A stretch of 64,000 bases of DNA, from positions 13,862,626 to 13,926,625 of the forward strand of contig NC_049988.1 of assembly GCF_000003815.2 (NCBI RefSeq), written 5' to 3'. The position numbers and the translations under genes are program-made. Positions 23,441 through 36,248 of this stretch are shown here, one piece after another (within the stretch, counting starts at the first letter, position 1; the number at the start of each line of letters is the position of its first letter). Source of the stretch: Branchiostoma floridae (lineage: Eukaryota; Chordata; Leptocardii; Amphioxiformes; Branchiostomatidae). The notes beneath the pieces are model-generated. The model was not told the origin of the DNA and searched no databases. It was given only the letters and a program-made list of their open reading frames with translations.

Positions 23441-26400
23441 AGGGGGTGCCGCCACTGGGCAGAACAGCCGCCTGACCTCATCATCAGCCCTTCCTCCAAC
23501 CTTTCGTTCTTGTTCATAGAACCACAGAAAACACGCTTTGACGTGCCGTTGTGTTCCGTTCTAGTCTTTGGATACTTGGTTAACTGTGGTTGACAACTGT
23601 ACACAGTGTTCATCGATGGTGCTGTACCATATGAAGCAAACGCAACTTGTTTCTCATTAAAAAAAACGTTATACAACCACACCTATCACAGGTTTGAAAT
23701 AACAGCCATGACATGCTGATGATGTCATCGTTGTCCATGTGGCTTATGACATCATCATTTCATGTCTAGAATCAAGATGTCAAAATAATAGATTCTTCAA
23801 AGCTGAACGACAGTCCATCAGGACTTGTGAGTCATGAAGACATAAAAACAATCATTTGATGATTCAGCACTGCATGGCAATGGCACCGGTTATTTTTGCC
23901 TGTCACATACAACCTTCCAAATGAAGAGCAAACCTTTTGTTACTTTTGGTTGCATCATGTTTTCAGTTTGCGCACAGCAGATAGCCATTCCATTGTACTT
24001 TCATTTCCATCACATGGAAAGTCTAACTCCACTGGGCTGTTCACACTCTGCAGAAGCAGAAGAAACACAGCTTGTTGCTCTTTAGGAGTGTTCTAACGAA
24101 CGCTTTACAGCACTAGACATTCGTCTTGCACCCACCCTACCTGATTTAAAAGGACTGTGTCTATGACAACGAAATCAGGGTTCTCAAAATAGTTTGGAGA
24201 AAGCACAAGTGTTCGTAGCATACATGTGTTTGTGTATAGAAAACAATTTCTTTTCAGTGACTTAAAACAACCCCCACTATTGTAAAAGTTGGGCTAGTCC
24301 AGAATTGTTGACCTGTGACTTCACAGTCAGAGTTTGGGGGTGTATGATATGATGTTTACTGACAGGAAGATTTTATGTTCTGTAGGATACGTATAGTTGC
24401 TTGCCGTGCATGTAACATATTGCTTGTAAAAAATGCTGTTAGTATAGCTTGCCTATTGTGTTAAGCCTGGCAGTATAGCGAGGGTCTAACAGTTAGCACG
24501 TCAATAGTGCCTGCCGTAGGCAGAGGTTTAAGTTGGTATTCCTGGGTAGCACCCCCCTCCTTACAATGGATGGTTCCAGAACCAGACAGCATTGAACAAG
24601 GTCATGAATTGGAGAAAGAAATCTAGAGAGAAACCTGTCTAGGTTACAAGATATAAGGTTATAGAGATATGGATATATATATATATATTACAGTACAAAT
24701 TGTCTGAGTGAGTCTGTTCATCCTGAGAAGGGGGTTTGTTGTGTACCCTGGGATGTTAGGTACAGAGGGAGAAGATATGTGTGTGTTAATGTTGGATGTA
24801 TGAAGACTACTACACTGCCTAATCATTAGGAACACATGGCAGATGAGTGATAAGTCCAGGATGTAACAATGGGGACACATGTAAGTGTATGAAAAATGAT
24901 TGTTGTGTTTTTGTGATAAGAGAAAACAAGAGGTATACATGTATGTATGTAAAAGTGTGAGGAGTTACAAGGTTTCTTTCCAGCATTGTATTATAGTACC
25001 TATGTGTACAATTTAAGAGAAAGGAATTGTTTTGCAAAAGGCACAAAGATCTTTGTGTTTGCTTTCAGACATTTTACCATTCCTGAAGTTGTTGTGGCAG
25101 CAGAAAAGGGCAACAACACTTTCATATGTACATGTTTTTGTATGTGTAGGTTGGATTGAATTTGGTTGTGTAATAGACTCTGAAACTGTAAGAGGAGTGG
25201 AAGTGAAATTCCTCATTTTTGAGTCAAGTTTAAGAAGGACATGTTGTCCTTTTGTGTACATCGTTATGGACTTATCACTGTCACTATGTATTTCCTTAGC
25301 TTACCATTGTGAAGTTCCAGATTGTGTATTTTTCTATATTTACTCAGTTGATATAAGCCAGTGTGTATGTTGCTGTGGATATGTTATGAATATTCATAGG
25401 TAGGTGTGGCAGTTGTCATGACAAGTTGCTATGGCAGCAAAACTTTACTTTAGAAAAAAAGAAAGAACCTTTTACAAACAGCAATTTACATGGATGTATA
25501 ACTACTGTACCAATGTTTTTGTATGAAATAAGAAAAACGTGAATGCCAAGACAAAAAAAAAAGATTGTTGTGATTCCATGAGTGGAAATCTAGTTGTGTA
25601 CCAGTAGTTGTGATAGACAGATGTCATTTACTGGGAAAACTACAAATGTTGTCAATGTATATTGTATTGTACTCGTTCTGGTTTCTATGGTAACCGATCG
25701 ATTGATGGCTGAGAGTTGCCACCTTTCCTTGTGCGAAGAGAAGCCAAGACGGAGGAAATGTGGATTAAAAATGACTTTATCGTTACTTAACCATCCCACA
25801 AGTTGTTTGAAGTGTACTTAGGCCATTTTTACCCTGCTGACATCCCTGTACAGTGGATGGTACAGTCTTAACGTCACTGTTGGAAGAGTCCATTTTCTGT
25901 GAGAAGGGGTTCATAGGATGTTCCTGTAAGGATACCACTGTTATCAGCTAGAAGACAACTCTAGTTGTCGGTTGAGAAGTGGGTGATTTTGAACACATGC
26001 TCTACTACCGGTCGTAATTTTAACGGTTCAGTGATTTGTTTTTTTGAGAAGAGTGGACAAAAGTCTGTATCCTCTGAATGTACTTTTTCTACAGAGTGTA
26101 AATCGTGCAGAAAACTCAGGGCAATAGAGAAAAAACTTGCCAGGACTTCGGGCCTCATTTGCATACTTCCATAACGACTGAACAGGTACTGACTTAGCTA
26201 GCCAGTATTTCCAAGAGTACTTACATCTCTTTATATGCAGTGGCTTGCTATCATGAGGAAAACAGCCACAAGAAAACAAACTGCAGAAAGAATGACAAAT
26301 CTGTCATCTACAAACTATAAGCTATACTTTGCACCAGCATATCTTAAAGTTGACTGTGATAAGATGAAAGTTAAGTGTGAGCTACATGCCAACTTTGAAC

Positions 26401-28180
26401 TACATGTAATCAGGAAGTGTTTGCCATAGCATACTAAGGCTGCACTCTTTATATCTTATTTTCTATTTTGTCAGACAGTTGGATGACAAGACTATAGGGT
26501 CACTGTTCCAACAATGGTTTCCATGATTTGGGCCATCTGATGCAAAACAAGAAATGCTGGCAGAGATCCTGGCAAGTTTGCAATTTCAGGAACACAAAAG
26601 AGGGCTGGCTGATATGTGACTTTGGTCCAAGTAGTACTTTCTATTGAGAAAAACCAACAAGGTAGAGGCTACCAGTTATATGAGGAAAAGTTATTAAAAA
26701 AAAAACAGCAAATGTTTTGAGAAGTTTAGGACTGTTCCAAAGTCTATTTGATTGAAAGTTGAAGGACAGCAACAAAACTGTGTCATGGTTGCCTATCTTG
26801 TTCCCCCCTCTTGTAAAGTTGATAGTTCCATTCAGTATTGTTCTTGGATGGGCTTTGGAAGGCAACATTTTTGTGAGGGGGATGATGTGTGTTGACCACA
26901 GGTTAATGGCTGTTTATGATTTGTCAGACATTTTGGACCCTTCTACTTTACACATAGAAGTGGCCCAGAGAGGAAGGGATGTTCATAGGAAAACGAGCAG
27001 GGCAGCCAAAAATATGTGTATGAAGAAAATAAACAGTTTGAAGACATTTCAGATTCGTGCTGTTTTATGTGTATCTTGTCTAATCTTTTATCCATACATT
27101 TAACATCTCAGAACACAGTAATAATCTGCAACCCCCGTCCCCAATAGTAGCTAGGGTATAAAGTAGTGTGCCATGGTACTTGAAAAGACCGTAGTTATTC
27201 TTCTATGCACAAAAGCAAGGCGGAAACTGTTCTGATTGGTAGAGGAATACATCAGTTTTGAGATTGCAGAAGTTGGATTAAAATATTTCAAAAAGTATAC
27301 GGCTGCACGAAAGTGTTTACATCATAGAGAAATTCCCCTTTTAGTTAGCCCAGCTGATCTCAAACTGCTGGTAGCTGAAGAAATTACAAAATGCAGGTAA
27401 TTTTTGGCAGCCACGTGCTAGGGCAGAGCTTTAAAGTCCTGAGTTTGGAGTGATGCAGTGTTACATGTATTCTATCAGTGGGAAAGTGCCTCTTGTGGCA
27501 GGAGACTATGAGTGCAGTTTATAATTCAATGATTACTGGCACACTTCAGATATAGAATGTAGGGAGCATCATGTCTTACACACCACTAGACACATCCGCC
27601 CAAGATTTGTATGCAGAGAAAATTTAGGTTTTATTAATGCACATTGAAATATAAAAGTGCTTACTTAATTTGGGCATGTTTCATAAAAGAATACAAAGAG
27701 AATACTGATGTTGATCAGTCTATGTTGATCTCATTACCCTTAATTGTGTAGAAAAAATTGCCAACATCTACACATCTAGTCTCATTTCATAGCAATTGTG
27801 ACATTGAAGAAAGAGAATCAAAGAACAGCATCTTTCTTGACAATAAAGCATGAGAAATAAGAATCTGAAATATCATTACTTTTGAATGTTACCCTGGATA
27901 TCAGAGCCAATGGCCTGAAAAAAATGGTAACTGCCGCTACGTCTCCATCTCTGAAGTATGACTAAATAAATTTGTCAGTCGAATCACCCTGCAGGGTTTT
28001 ATAGCCAAACAGGAATGTCGGAAATGTGATGCCATAAAACTGTTACTGCTTCGCAAGTATCAATTTTTCAGAGGCGGCTTTCACTTGCGCCCATCATGGC
28101 ATGAATTGCTTTCTGCAATATCAAGTAAAGATATGTCTGACATGTTATGTACTTGTAGTGTAGAAAGTTGGGGTAAGCTA
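23441..28180 (+). other. 3' UTR of the GLCCI1-like gene and intergenic DNA
   Basis: No coding exon is recognised. Possible poly(A) signals on the plus strand are ATTAAA at 23656-23661 and AATAAA at 27028-27033. If the second is used, the 3' UTR is about 3.6 kb. A degenerate tRNA-like patch (CTAACAGTTAGCACG, 24486 onward) may be another old SINE. Confidence 0.5.
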
Positions 28181-28571
28181 GCCTGGGTACCATCCAGGTA
28201 GTAGTTCGCTCCTATGTTTGCTTCTGCTACCCGTCTGGAGACCTGCACATTCAAACTGTTTGGTGGTGATGTCAGCTGATGAGTGAATTAAGCTATAAGG
28301 AATGGGTTCTAGAGCGCTCGTTCAAGCAGGCGTTCCAACGCCAAGTGGACCGAGGGTGTTTCGGGTGTTGAAACGCCTGTTTGAAGGAGCGCTTGAACCC
28401 ATTCCTCACTTCACCCATGCGTAGCTAGAGACTAATCAGCGCCCTCATCCAAAATTTGGACGATTCCAGACGTTAGAGGTTTCCAGGATCCCAGACGGAA
28501 CAGCACAGTAGCGACTATATAGTGTGTAATATATATGTTGGAGCGAACTACTATCTGGATGGTACCCAGGC
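28181..28571. mobile_element. TA-flanked foldback MITE, copy 2 (complete, 391 bp)
   Basis: Begins GCCTGGGTACCATCCAGG and ends CTGGATGGTACCCAGGC, perfectly inverted at the tips and flanked by TA on both sides. A second inverted pair lies inside (GAATGGGTTCTAGAGCGCTC against GAGCGCTTGAACCCATTCC), so the whole element folds into a long hairpin. No coding capacity. Confidence 0.88.
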
Positions 28572-28924
28572 TAATGTTAAACCTGGTCCCATCCCATTTC
28601 TTTACATTGATCAGTGCACAACACCCCCCCCCCTTCTTTACCATGACCTCGGCTTCAGAGGTCACACCACTGCCACATTTCATTTCATGCTTGTAGGAGA
28701 GAGATCCTTTTTACCAAATAAGGTGTCGGAGGTAATTTCATGCACCAGACATTTTTATGGCAGTTTCCCAGAGGAGGCTGTAAACCTGTAATGATTTGAT
28801 GGAAGGGTGACATTTGTAGGGATATAGGGCCTAAATAGTGCTGTTATAGTATTATGTAAATCTATGGCATGGCATGCTGTTTGGAACAGAACCAAACTCT
28901 TCTGCATATGTACTCACTTACTAC

Positions 28925-29063
28925 TCTCCAAGCAGAGGTTAGGCTCTGGCTGTTTTTGACGTTTTTTTGTCTCCCGGCCTAATACATCAAGATTTCAGTA
29001 CGAAATAGAAAGCCCAATAAAAACACCTCAAAAAACAGCCAGAGCCTAACCTCTGCTTGGAGA
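28925..29063. mobile_element. hairpin MITE with about 34-bp inverted ends
   Basis: The left arm CTCCAAGCAGAGGTTAGGCT and the right arm AGCCTAACCTCTGCTTGGAG are perfect complements and continue inward through CTGGCTGTTTTT. The loop is about 70 bp. The perfect pairing suggests recent insertion or selection for the stem. Confidence 0.85.
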
Positions 29064-29612
29064 TTACCCACTTACTTTGTGACTGTGCAATAGAACATTG
29101 GGGATTAACTTCAGGAATTTCTTATAATCTAGATTTCAATTTGTCCATATTTACTAGTGATGGAAAACATCCCTATGTTGTACTTGTACCTCTACTAGTA
29201 GGTACTTGCTTTTCAGGCCATTCTTATTCAGATGACAACCATGGCCTTCAATAACACAGTAAAGATCCAACATCAAACTGCCAAATCACGATGCAGATGT
29301 TGTGGGGTTAAATCCTAACATTTTGCCATCTGCAATTTGTCCCATCGATCTGTCACAAACCGCCTTCCTAGGGGTGGCAGAAACAGGCAGCTATGAAAAC
29401 GATTCAGCCTCCACAACATCTGTTTGGAGATGTCCCATTCACCTGTGAAACACTGTAACTGGGAAAGCGTTCCCAAATAGATATAGCAACATTGCCTCTA
29501 GGTCACAATGTCTCAGGATTGTGATTTTCACCCAAGCTGAGTACAGATTTGAATTCCTTGTTCAGGTATTGTGACATGCAGTTGGACTGAAAGTAATGGT
29601 GAATGCGCTACT

Positions 29613-29660
29613 AGGGGGCGACCGCCCCCACTGCCCCAACGGTGCCACTGCCAATGGGAC
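29613..29660. repeat. end fragment of the hAT-like family
   Basis: GGGGGCGACCGCCCCCACTG followed by a GGTGCCACTGCCA-like tip matches the right end of the element at 34843-35782 with a few changes. Confidence 0.55.
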
Positions 29661-30191
29661 CATATCATAGCATAGCATAGGACTGTTATAGGACAATCAT
29701 GCATGACAACTCAAGGACAATCATGCATGCACATGTACAGAAACACAACACACAAAAATAGCAAAACACAACCACATTTCAAGATTAATAATTTGTTTTT
29801 CTTCATCTGCAATCAAAATCTCACAAATAGACAGTATATGTACAATATTGATACACATTTTTTTTCTATACATGTAAATTCAAAATCATTAAAATTTGAA
29901 GATATTACATTTTCAATCACAGTCAAGCTCCAGTTGAGATGGATCCCTGTTTATACAATATCAATGTACACCATGATTCTCAAAACTTTTGAAACTGTAT
30001 TAACATCTTAAACAAAGGCAAAAAACAGTTTGTGCAAAGAGTTTGTATAGAAATACATCTATTACATACATTTGTACATATTCAGTGCATCTTCTGTCAC
30101 TTTTTCAGGTTTGTGAAACAAATACTTTGCCACAAAAGTAGAAAATATGAAGATTTCACATCTTCAAAGATGTTTTGATTAATGTCATCAA

Positions 30192-33100
30192 TTACTCAAA
30201 AGTCATAAGATCCTGAGTGTCTGCAGTCTGATCATTTCTGTTTGTATCAGTTTCCATGGACTCAGTTAGCGCGGCTTGTTTTCCACTGTTCCTCCTCTGT
30301 TCCCACTCCTCCAACAACCCAGCCTCCCGCAGTACCGACCGCTCCACGTGAAAGTCATAATTGTACCGGCTCAAGTCTAGTTTCCTGAGGGGAGGGACGT
30401 GTAACCGTGACGACTGCGATCCCGAGATGAGGGCGAGATGGCGCGAGAACGTGAAGGGAACGTCAGACAAGACACACTGGAGCGTGGCGGGAGTGTTGGT
30501 GTTGGCTGTGGGAGGGGGGTGGTTCACTGGTGGGGGGAGATGCTGTGGTGTGGCTACCTGGAAAATTATAGAGAAAATCTTCAGCACAACTACAAACAAA
30601 TACATTGTGCACACTTGTTGGGTTAAAGTCAAGGTTCTCCCATCGTCTACTACGGATGAGCATCTCTTCCTCCTCGACCCCTCGTTAAAGTAAAAGGCAT
30701 TATATGTATAAGGCAACAACAGTTTACATTCTTTGTTCAAGAACCATATAAAGTTCATGGATTGCTGTGTTGAATAAAATGCTCTGTTGTTGTTTGAGAC
30801 ATACCTGGGTAGAAGATTAGTATGTGCACATACATGTACATGTATGTAAGTAGAATAATGTATAGTTCAAGGAATGCAAATCCTTTTGTACACTTACATA
30901 CACACTTCCACCATCTACAGTTAATTACAACACTCAGACATTCTGCATGTCATTATCATAACTACCCAATTTGCTGCCAATAAACATAAAGTCATAACAT
31001 AAAACTAATGGGTCAGACGACCATGGATTAATCTACAACAATGTAAGATGCTAAAAGCCTCTTCTTGGCAATAAATATTTACTTCATAAAACACCTTTAT
31101 AACTTAAATCACAAGACATCGTCTTTACTATGTCCAGTTACCATACTGGCAAGAGGTATAGCAGATTAAATCTAATGTTAATGTTAATTTGTCTCATTAA
31201 CTTTGTCCACGGCCATAAGCATAATTAGAGATAAATACAATCTTACATTACAAAGTACCCCCCATGGTACTACTTCACTATGCTAAGGGATATTACCATT
31301 GTGAACACCGTAGGCAAGATTTAGGTTCCCCACAGTTTAAGTACCACATAAACGACAATAGAAACCTGCCCATTCCAGCATAATGGCGAGACTTTTCCCC
31401 AGAACAAAAGCATTTCAGCTTACAGCAGATGGGCGAGAGATGAAATAGTATCCAAATGGCCGGACTTGAGGCTGTTTGGTGGCAATAAACCCATCGAACG
31501 GGCGGAAATGGCTTCAGCGGTAATAGGAGGTGGGGAATTGAGTCGGACAGGAATGGGTGCTAAAAATCATACTGGAAACACCAATGTTTTGAAACGAATG
31601 CACTGCCCCGGCATAGCACGTTTGTTCAGAATAATAGCCACTAAAGCCAACACTGGCTGACACAAGTACTTAATTGACCTTTATGGTTGGTGGACTTTTA
31701 GAGCATTTCAGAGTGTGGATATTGGGTGGCAGTAAAGATTTTCATTATTGGTTAAAGTATTTTGTTTGCAAATCATTAATGAGTCAATCCAGTGACAAGA
31801 TGGGAATGGCACTACCTGTGCAGCTGTTCGCAGACTCAGTTCAGAGAAATTTTATATTACAAACTCAGAGTTACCACTATAAATTAGATGTTTAAGTTTA
31901 CTGGTACTAATTAGAGAAAATAGGATGCTATAAAGTGTTGCACCTTTACAGTACACAAAGAGAGTCATAAACTTTTGACGCAGTTGGGTGCCCAAAGATT
32001 ATATCAGGAGGTTAATGGTGTATGGCACGGTTTTTCATCGATTTCTACACATAGAGGATTATTTTCTAAAGAAGATCAGTAACCACAAACAGGATTCTGG
32101 ATAGACATGTCCTACATACATTTTGCCTTCATGAACAAAATACCATGTTAAAGATCTATTTGTTTGGATATTTGCCTATGTTTTTGTCATGTGACAGACC
32201 ATTCTTAGATCTATAACGATTTTAAGGTATTTCGGTTGGCTAAATTTGCATTTTGACCTTCCACTGTTTTCTTATTAATAAATTAAGAAAGAATGGAGCC
32301 GTAACGAATGTTGATAGATGGGCATAAAAGAATTCTAAATCTGATTTTTTGGGGGCCAAATTGATGACGTCATCATTTTTATTGCCTCTAATATTATTTT
32401 TTTCAATGACAAAGTACAGCACTTTGGTACATACCACTGTAATGAAACTTCGTTTTTCGTTGCATAACGATGAAAGCTACAAACTCACGGTTGCGCAAAT
32501 TGATATCTACTGATGATCTGTAGTAATTAGAAAATGTTTGTTTTCATCTAAGTAAAAAAAAATCAATTCTTAATAACTACAGATCGCTAGTAGATATCAG
32601 TTTGCGCAACATTGAGTTTGTAGCCTTCATCATTATGCACATGAAAAACATAGTTTTATTGCAGTGGTATGTACCAAGGTGCTGTATTTTGTCATAGAAA
32701 AAAATATATTAGGGGTAATAAAACCTGATGACGTCATTAATTTGGCCCCCAAAAAATCAGATTTAGAATTTTTTCATGCCCATCTATCAATATTCGTTAC
32801 GGCTTAATTCTTTCTTAATTCATTAATGAGAGAACAATGGAAGGTCAAAATGGCAATTTAGCCAACCGAAATACCTTAAGGAAGGTTGAAAAAAATCTGT
32901 GCCACAAAACTGTGTGCAAGAATAACTCATTTCTTGTAACACAAACTAGACTGACTGACTAGGAGACAAACTTGTACTAGAATCTCAATTGATTCTTATT
33001 TATGCCAACCTGTAGAGTGCATTCCAAGTCACCATGAGGGTTTTTAGGCGATATTTATAATTAGTCTGAATTATTTTGAATAAAAGAATATCTGAGCCAC

Positions 33101-36100
33101 AATAATTAGATTATTTTTGAAAAAATGACTGAGAAAGTACTCATATATTTGAATTCCTTTGAATATTTTAGAAACATTTTGAAAGTAGCTGTGCAAAAAT
33201 ATCTTTATTTAGAATGATTGTGAAACCTCTGTGTGATTATTTCACATTTACAAATATTTAGAAAAAATGGTCAACCTGGCCAAATGGTTAAATTAGTTTA
33301 TTGCCCCCATAAAAGTAAGCCCTAAATATTGTTGTATCTGTATATTTTTAGATTTCACTGCTGGGTACTGGTGGATCCTTTGTGGAGGGCCATTGTTGCA
33401 TGGCACCCAACCATACTTTGCATGAATGTGTGAATTGCTATCTTCCCAGCCCACTGAACCATTTACAAAAAATGGTAGAAAATGGTAAATAATGGTGGAA
33501 TGCTGTTATCATTATTTAGAAACCATTAGAAGTATCCAATTCCACACGATGAATATTTCCAAAGTTTTACAGGGCCAGGAAAATATTTATAAAGTTGAAA
33601 CAGTGTTACAAATATTTCTGAAGTATCAAATGTCCTAGGCATATAATTACAAAACTTTAAAATCAATTCTAAACAATGGCCACAAACATCCGCATGGTGT
33701 CTTGGAATGGACTCTATCTTCATCATTTACATAATATTTAGATATTTCTATCCATTTATAATCTATTGTTTTAAAGCAATTCTTAGCTGTCCTTTCAAAC
33801 AATCAAAGCAGTAAAAGTTTAACTGTTCTATTAGTATTCCGGATAAACACACCTAACAGCAAAGTAATGTATTCATTGGTACCTGATGATATGCTGGTGG
33901 TGGAGCAGCGCCTCCTGGCTGTTCCTGACCATACTGCACAGTAGTTCTCTCAATAGCAGTTTCTCCCAGAAGCACAAATCCGTCTTCTTCCCTACATAAT
34001 AGATTTACAGAAGCAAGCAATCTTAGATTTGTGACCAGTGCAGTCCCACAGATGAAAATAGCAATGAGAAAGTATGGCAATGCTTTGGAAATTGTTGAAA
34101 CACACAGACAAACGCAAACACAACTACACTAAGAAACAGTACACACACAAACACACACACAGATCATGAGCTTTTGATAGTCAGATGTGTTAACAATAAT
34201 AACACATATGTAACAGTGGGGTTCTAGCGCTGCCAAACTGACCACGCCAACAGCTCTTGAGCTTTTGGTGTTGTGGTTAGCACGTTGGATTTGTGATCCG
34301 GCTGCCCGGGTTCGGCGCGGGTTCGAATCCCGGGAGTCGGGGTGTTGTTTCTTTCTGTTCTTACTCGCCCCTCCGAATTTCTACAATGGTTCCCACACCG
34401 GGAATCGAACCCGGGCCTTGGCGGTGAGAGCGCCAAATCCTAACCACTAGAATTTCTACAATGGTTCCCACGCCGGCCCTGAGTAACAGGCTAGTATGTG
34501 CCACACAGGGATGTCGATCTCGGAGATTCGAGGACGAATCTTGAAAAGAAAAGGGGGAGTAGTGTAACAGTGGGGTTCTAGCGCTGCCAAACTGACCACG
34601 CCAACAGCTCTTGAGCTTTTGGTGTTGTGGTTAGCACGTTGGATTTGTGATCCGGCTGCCCGGGTTCGGCGCAGGTTCGAATCCCGGGAGTCGGGGTGTT
34701 GTTTCTTTCTGTTCTTACTCGCCCCTCCGAATTTCTACACATACATACATACACATACAAAGACAAGCCAAAAATCAATTAGCTCTTTTGCAGAATTCAC
34801 CAAGCATGTGCAGGAGACAGGAGTTCTGGGTAATATGACAAACAGAGGCGGCGGCACCATTTTTTAGTTGTGGGGGCGAAATTTTTTCGTATCGAGGGCC
34901 GAAGGCCCGAGGCGTCGCGCCGGAGGCGTGACCCTTCTAGGGGGGTCCGGGGGCATGCACCCCCGGAAAAAAATTTAAAATCCAAACCCTCTGAAACGCT
35001 ATTTCGTGCATTTTGAGGGGAAAATTTTGCTGCCAGACTAAGCTAACCTCAATGGCATTTCCATCAAAAATACACATAGTTTTAGCTTTTTATTGAGGGC
35101 GACACCCCCAACATATTTTCACCATTTCGAGCGGCGAAGGCATGAGCCGTTGCAAGGTAGGTTCTGGGAAATTTTTAAATCTAAACCCTCTGAAACGCCA
35201 TTTCCTGCATTTTGAGGGACAGATTTTGCTGACAGACTAAGCTGAATTTAATGACACTTCTATAGTAGTGAAAACAGTTTTTGAGGGAGACGACCCACGC
35301 CTCAACATATTTTGCATGCACTACGTTGTCGTGAGCCCCGAAGGCGCAAGCCGTCGCAAAAGAGTTCTGGAGAAATTTTGAAATCAGGACACTTTAAATG
35401 CCATTTCCTGCATTTGAGGGGAACAATTTGCATGTAAACAAAGCTAAGTTTGATAATGAAATTTCTGCTAGTAAAAAGGGTCGTGGGGGACGACGCTCCG
35501 GCAACCCCACCATGTCCAGTGCCAAAAGCGTGAGTCCTCGCAGGGGAGGTCCTTTGAAATTTTGAAATCTGGACCCTCTGAAACGTCATTTCCTGCATTT
35601 TCAGGGGCAAATTTTGCCAGTAGACTAGCAAGATTTGATGAAATTTTCATCAGTGAAAATATACACAAGGGTTTCAGCTTGATTTCTGGGTGTTTCAGCT
35701 TATTTTATCGTGGGGGCGACGCCCCCACGACCTCTTTTTTGTGGGGGCGACGGCCCCCACTGCCCCCACGGTGCCGCCGCCAGTGACAAAGGTGAAGCCC
35801 CAGAATATAAACATTCCACCATTTTCCAGGCGCCATTACTTTCCGTACATTGTCACACAAGTCAAGGTCAAGACGAGACTTCTGAGGGGCCTTCACCTTT
35901 GACATTTTACTCAGGACTCTTGTCATCCACACATACAGGGTGAACTCTGTAAAAAAGCTTATACTTTGTTTTCAAACAAGGAAAACTTTGATGAGGAACA
36001 CCAATTATACAAAATCATAGTTTGGCCTCGCATCATTACATGCACATGTAACATAATATCACCCTATTCATGTATGATATTTGATGTTGCAACGCTGATT

Positions 36101-36248
36101 TAGATCTTAAACCGAGATTTAAGAAAGGAAACAAAAGTCCTGAAAATGGTGATGAACCCATATCTCCTCACCTGTCCGGCTGACCCCCAATACTCCCACC
36201 CGGCTGTTGACCTCTCGACCCTCTCCGACCTCCGAACAGCGACAGCAT
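30192..36248 (-). CDS. UMAD1: UMAD1: UMA-domain containing protein, 183 residues, 3 coding exons
   Basis: Coding exons, in transcript order: 36248-36172, 33991-33883, 30557-30192 (exon 36314-36172 also carries 5' UTR). Phases are consistent: 77 bp ends in phase 2, then 109 bp, then 366 bp including the stop. Exon 1 gives MLSLFGGRRGS, like the short basic start of vertebrate UMAD1. Exon 2 gives EEDGFVLLGETAIE, the family's DGFVLLG motif. Exon 3 gives the UMA motif VLSDVPFTFSRH (residues about 91-102) and LDLSRYNYDFHVERSVL. UMA domains occur in UBAP1 and MVB12, subunits of the ESCRT-I sorting complex; UMAD1 itself has no established activity. At 183 residues it is longer than the human protein (about 137, from memory), through a Pro-rich linker and an acidic tail. 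It is divergent from RPA3, as in vertebrates. The start is the first ATG in frame that fits the family; an upstream in-frame ATG (36338) precedes the likely acceptor. Confidence 0.9.
30800..32221. other. UMAD1 intron DNA, nothing recognised
   Basis: AT-rich intronic sequence between UMAD1 exons 2 and 3. Short frames on both strands have no features I can support. Confidence 0.5.
32226..32875. mobile_element. TTAA-flanked foldback MITE, 650 bp (piggyBac-like)
   Basis: Tips TTAA|GGTATTTCGGTTGGCTAAAT and ATTTAGCCAACCGAAATACC|TTAA are inverted copies with a TTAA on each side, the target duplication of piggyBac-type elements. The arms extend about 290 bp each: CATCTATCAA, GATGACGTCAT, GGTACATACCACTG and TTTGCGCAA all recur in inverted form. 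There is no open frame of transposase size. It lies in the second UMAD1 intron. Confidence 0.88.
34209..34739 (+). mobile_element. tRNA-bearing TRIM-like retroelement, copy A, with a tRNA-Glu complement insert
   Basis: Direct terminal repeats 34209-34385 and 34563-34739 are both 177 bp, begin TGTAACAGTGGGG, end GAATTTCTACA and differ at one base (34319 G, 34673 A). Target duplication CATA: 34205-34208 and 34740-34743. After the 5' LTR comes one base, then TGGTTCCCACACCGGG, complementary to the 3' end of a tRNA-Glu including CCA. Before the 3' LTR is a polypurine tract, AAAAGAAAAGGGGGAG (34544-34559). There is no coding capacity in 177 bp of interior. The LTR holds a tRNA-like core with a perfect B box GGTTCGAATCC (34320-34330). 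It is inserted in the first UMAD1 coding-region intron. A tandem pair of SINEs is the alternative, but TG/CA ends, primer site, purine tract and target duplication all argue for an LTR element. Confidence 0.88.
34387..34449 (-). pseudogene. tRNA-Glu(CTC) complement, 5'-truncated, inside the TRIM-like element
   Basis: On the minus strand: TAGTGGTTAGGATTTGGCGC, anticodon loop CTCTCAC within a UGGCG/CGCCA stem, T arm GGGTTCGATTCCC, then TGTGGGAACCA with CCA included. The D arm, anticodon arm and T arm are intact. The first dozen 5' acceptor bases are missing, replaced by the LTR end. An encoded CCA and the exact position at the primer site say it derives from the priming tRNA, not from a tRNA gene. 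It cannot form an acceptor stem, so it is not functional. Confidence 0.85.
34843..35782. mobile_element. hAT-like non-autonomous element with internal about 200-bp tandem repeats
   Basis: Left tip CAGAGGCGGCGGCACC and right tip GGTGCCGCCGCCA are inverted copies. The flanks ATGACAAA (34835-34842) and GTGACAAA (35783-35790) match at 7 of 8 positions, like an 8-bp target duplication of hAT elements. The interior has four or five copies of a unit with CCCTCTGAAACGCCATTTCC and a GCGAAGGC...CGTCGC palindromic patch, near 34985, 35190, 35390 and 35570. No transposase frame. Confidence 0.75.

Noticed and set aside
30558-30758. N-terminal extension of the last UMAD1 exon as one continuous frame
   Set aside because: A TTTTCCAG acceptor at 30558 and phase agreement with exon 33991-33883 show that the upstream part is intron.
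34265-34345. Functional tRNA gene on the plus strand
   Set aside because: B box and T arm are good but the acceptor stem does not pair, and it is part of a repeated LTR.
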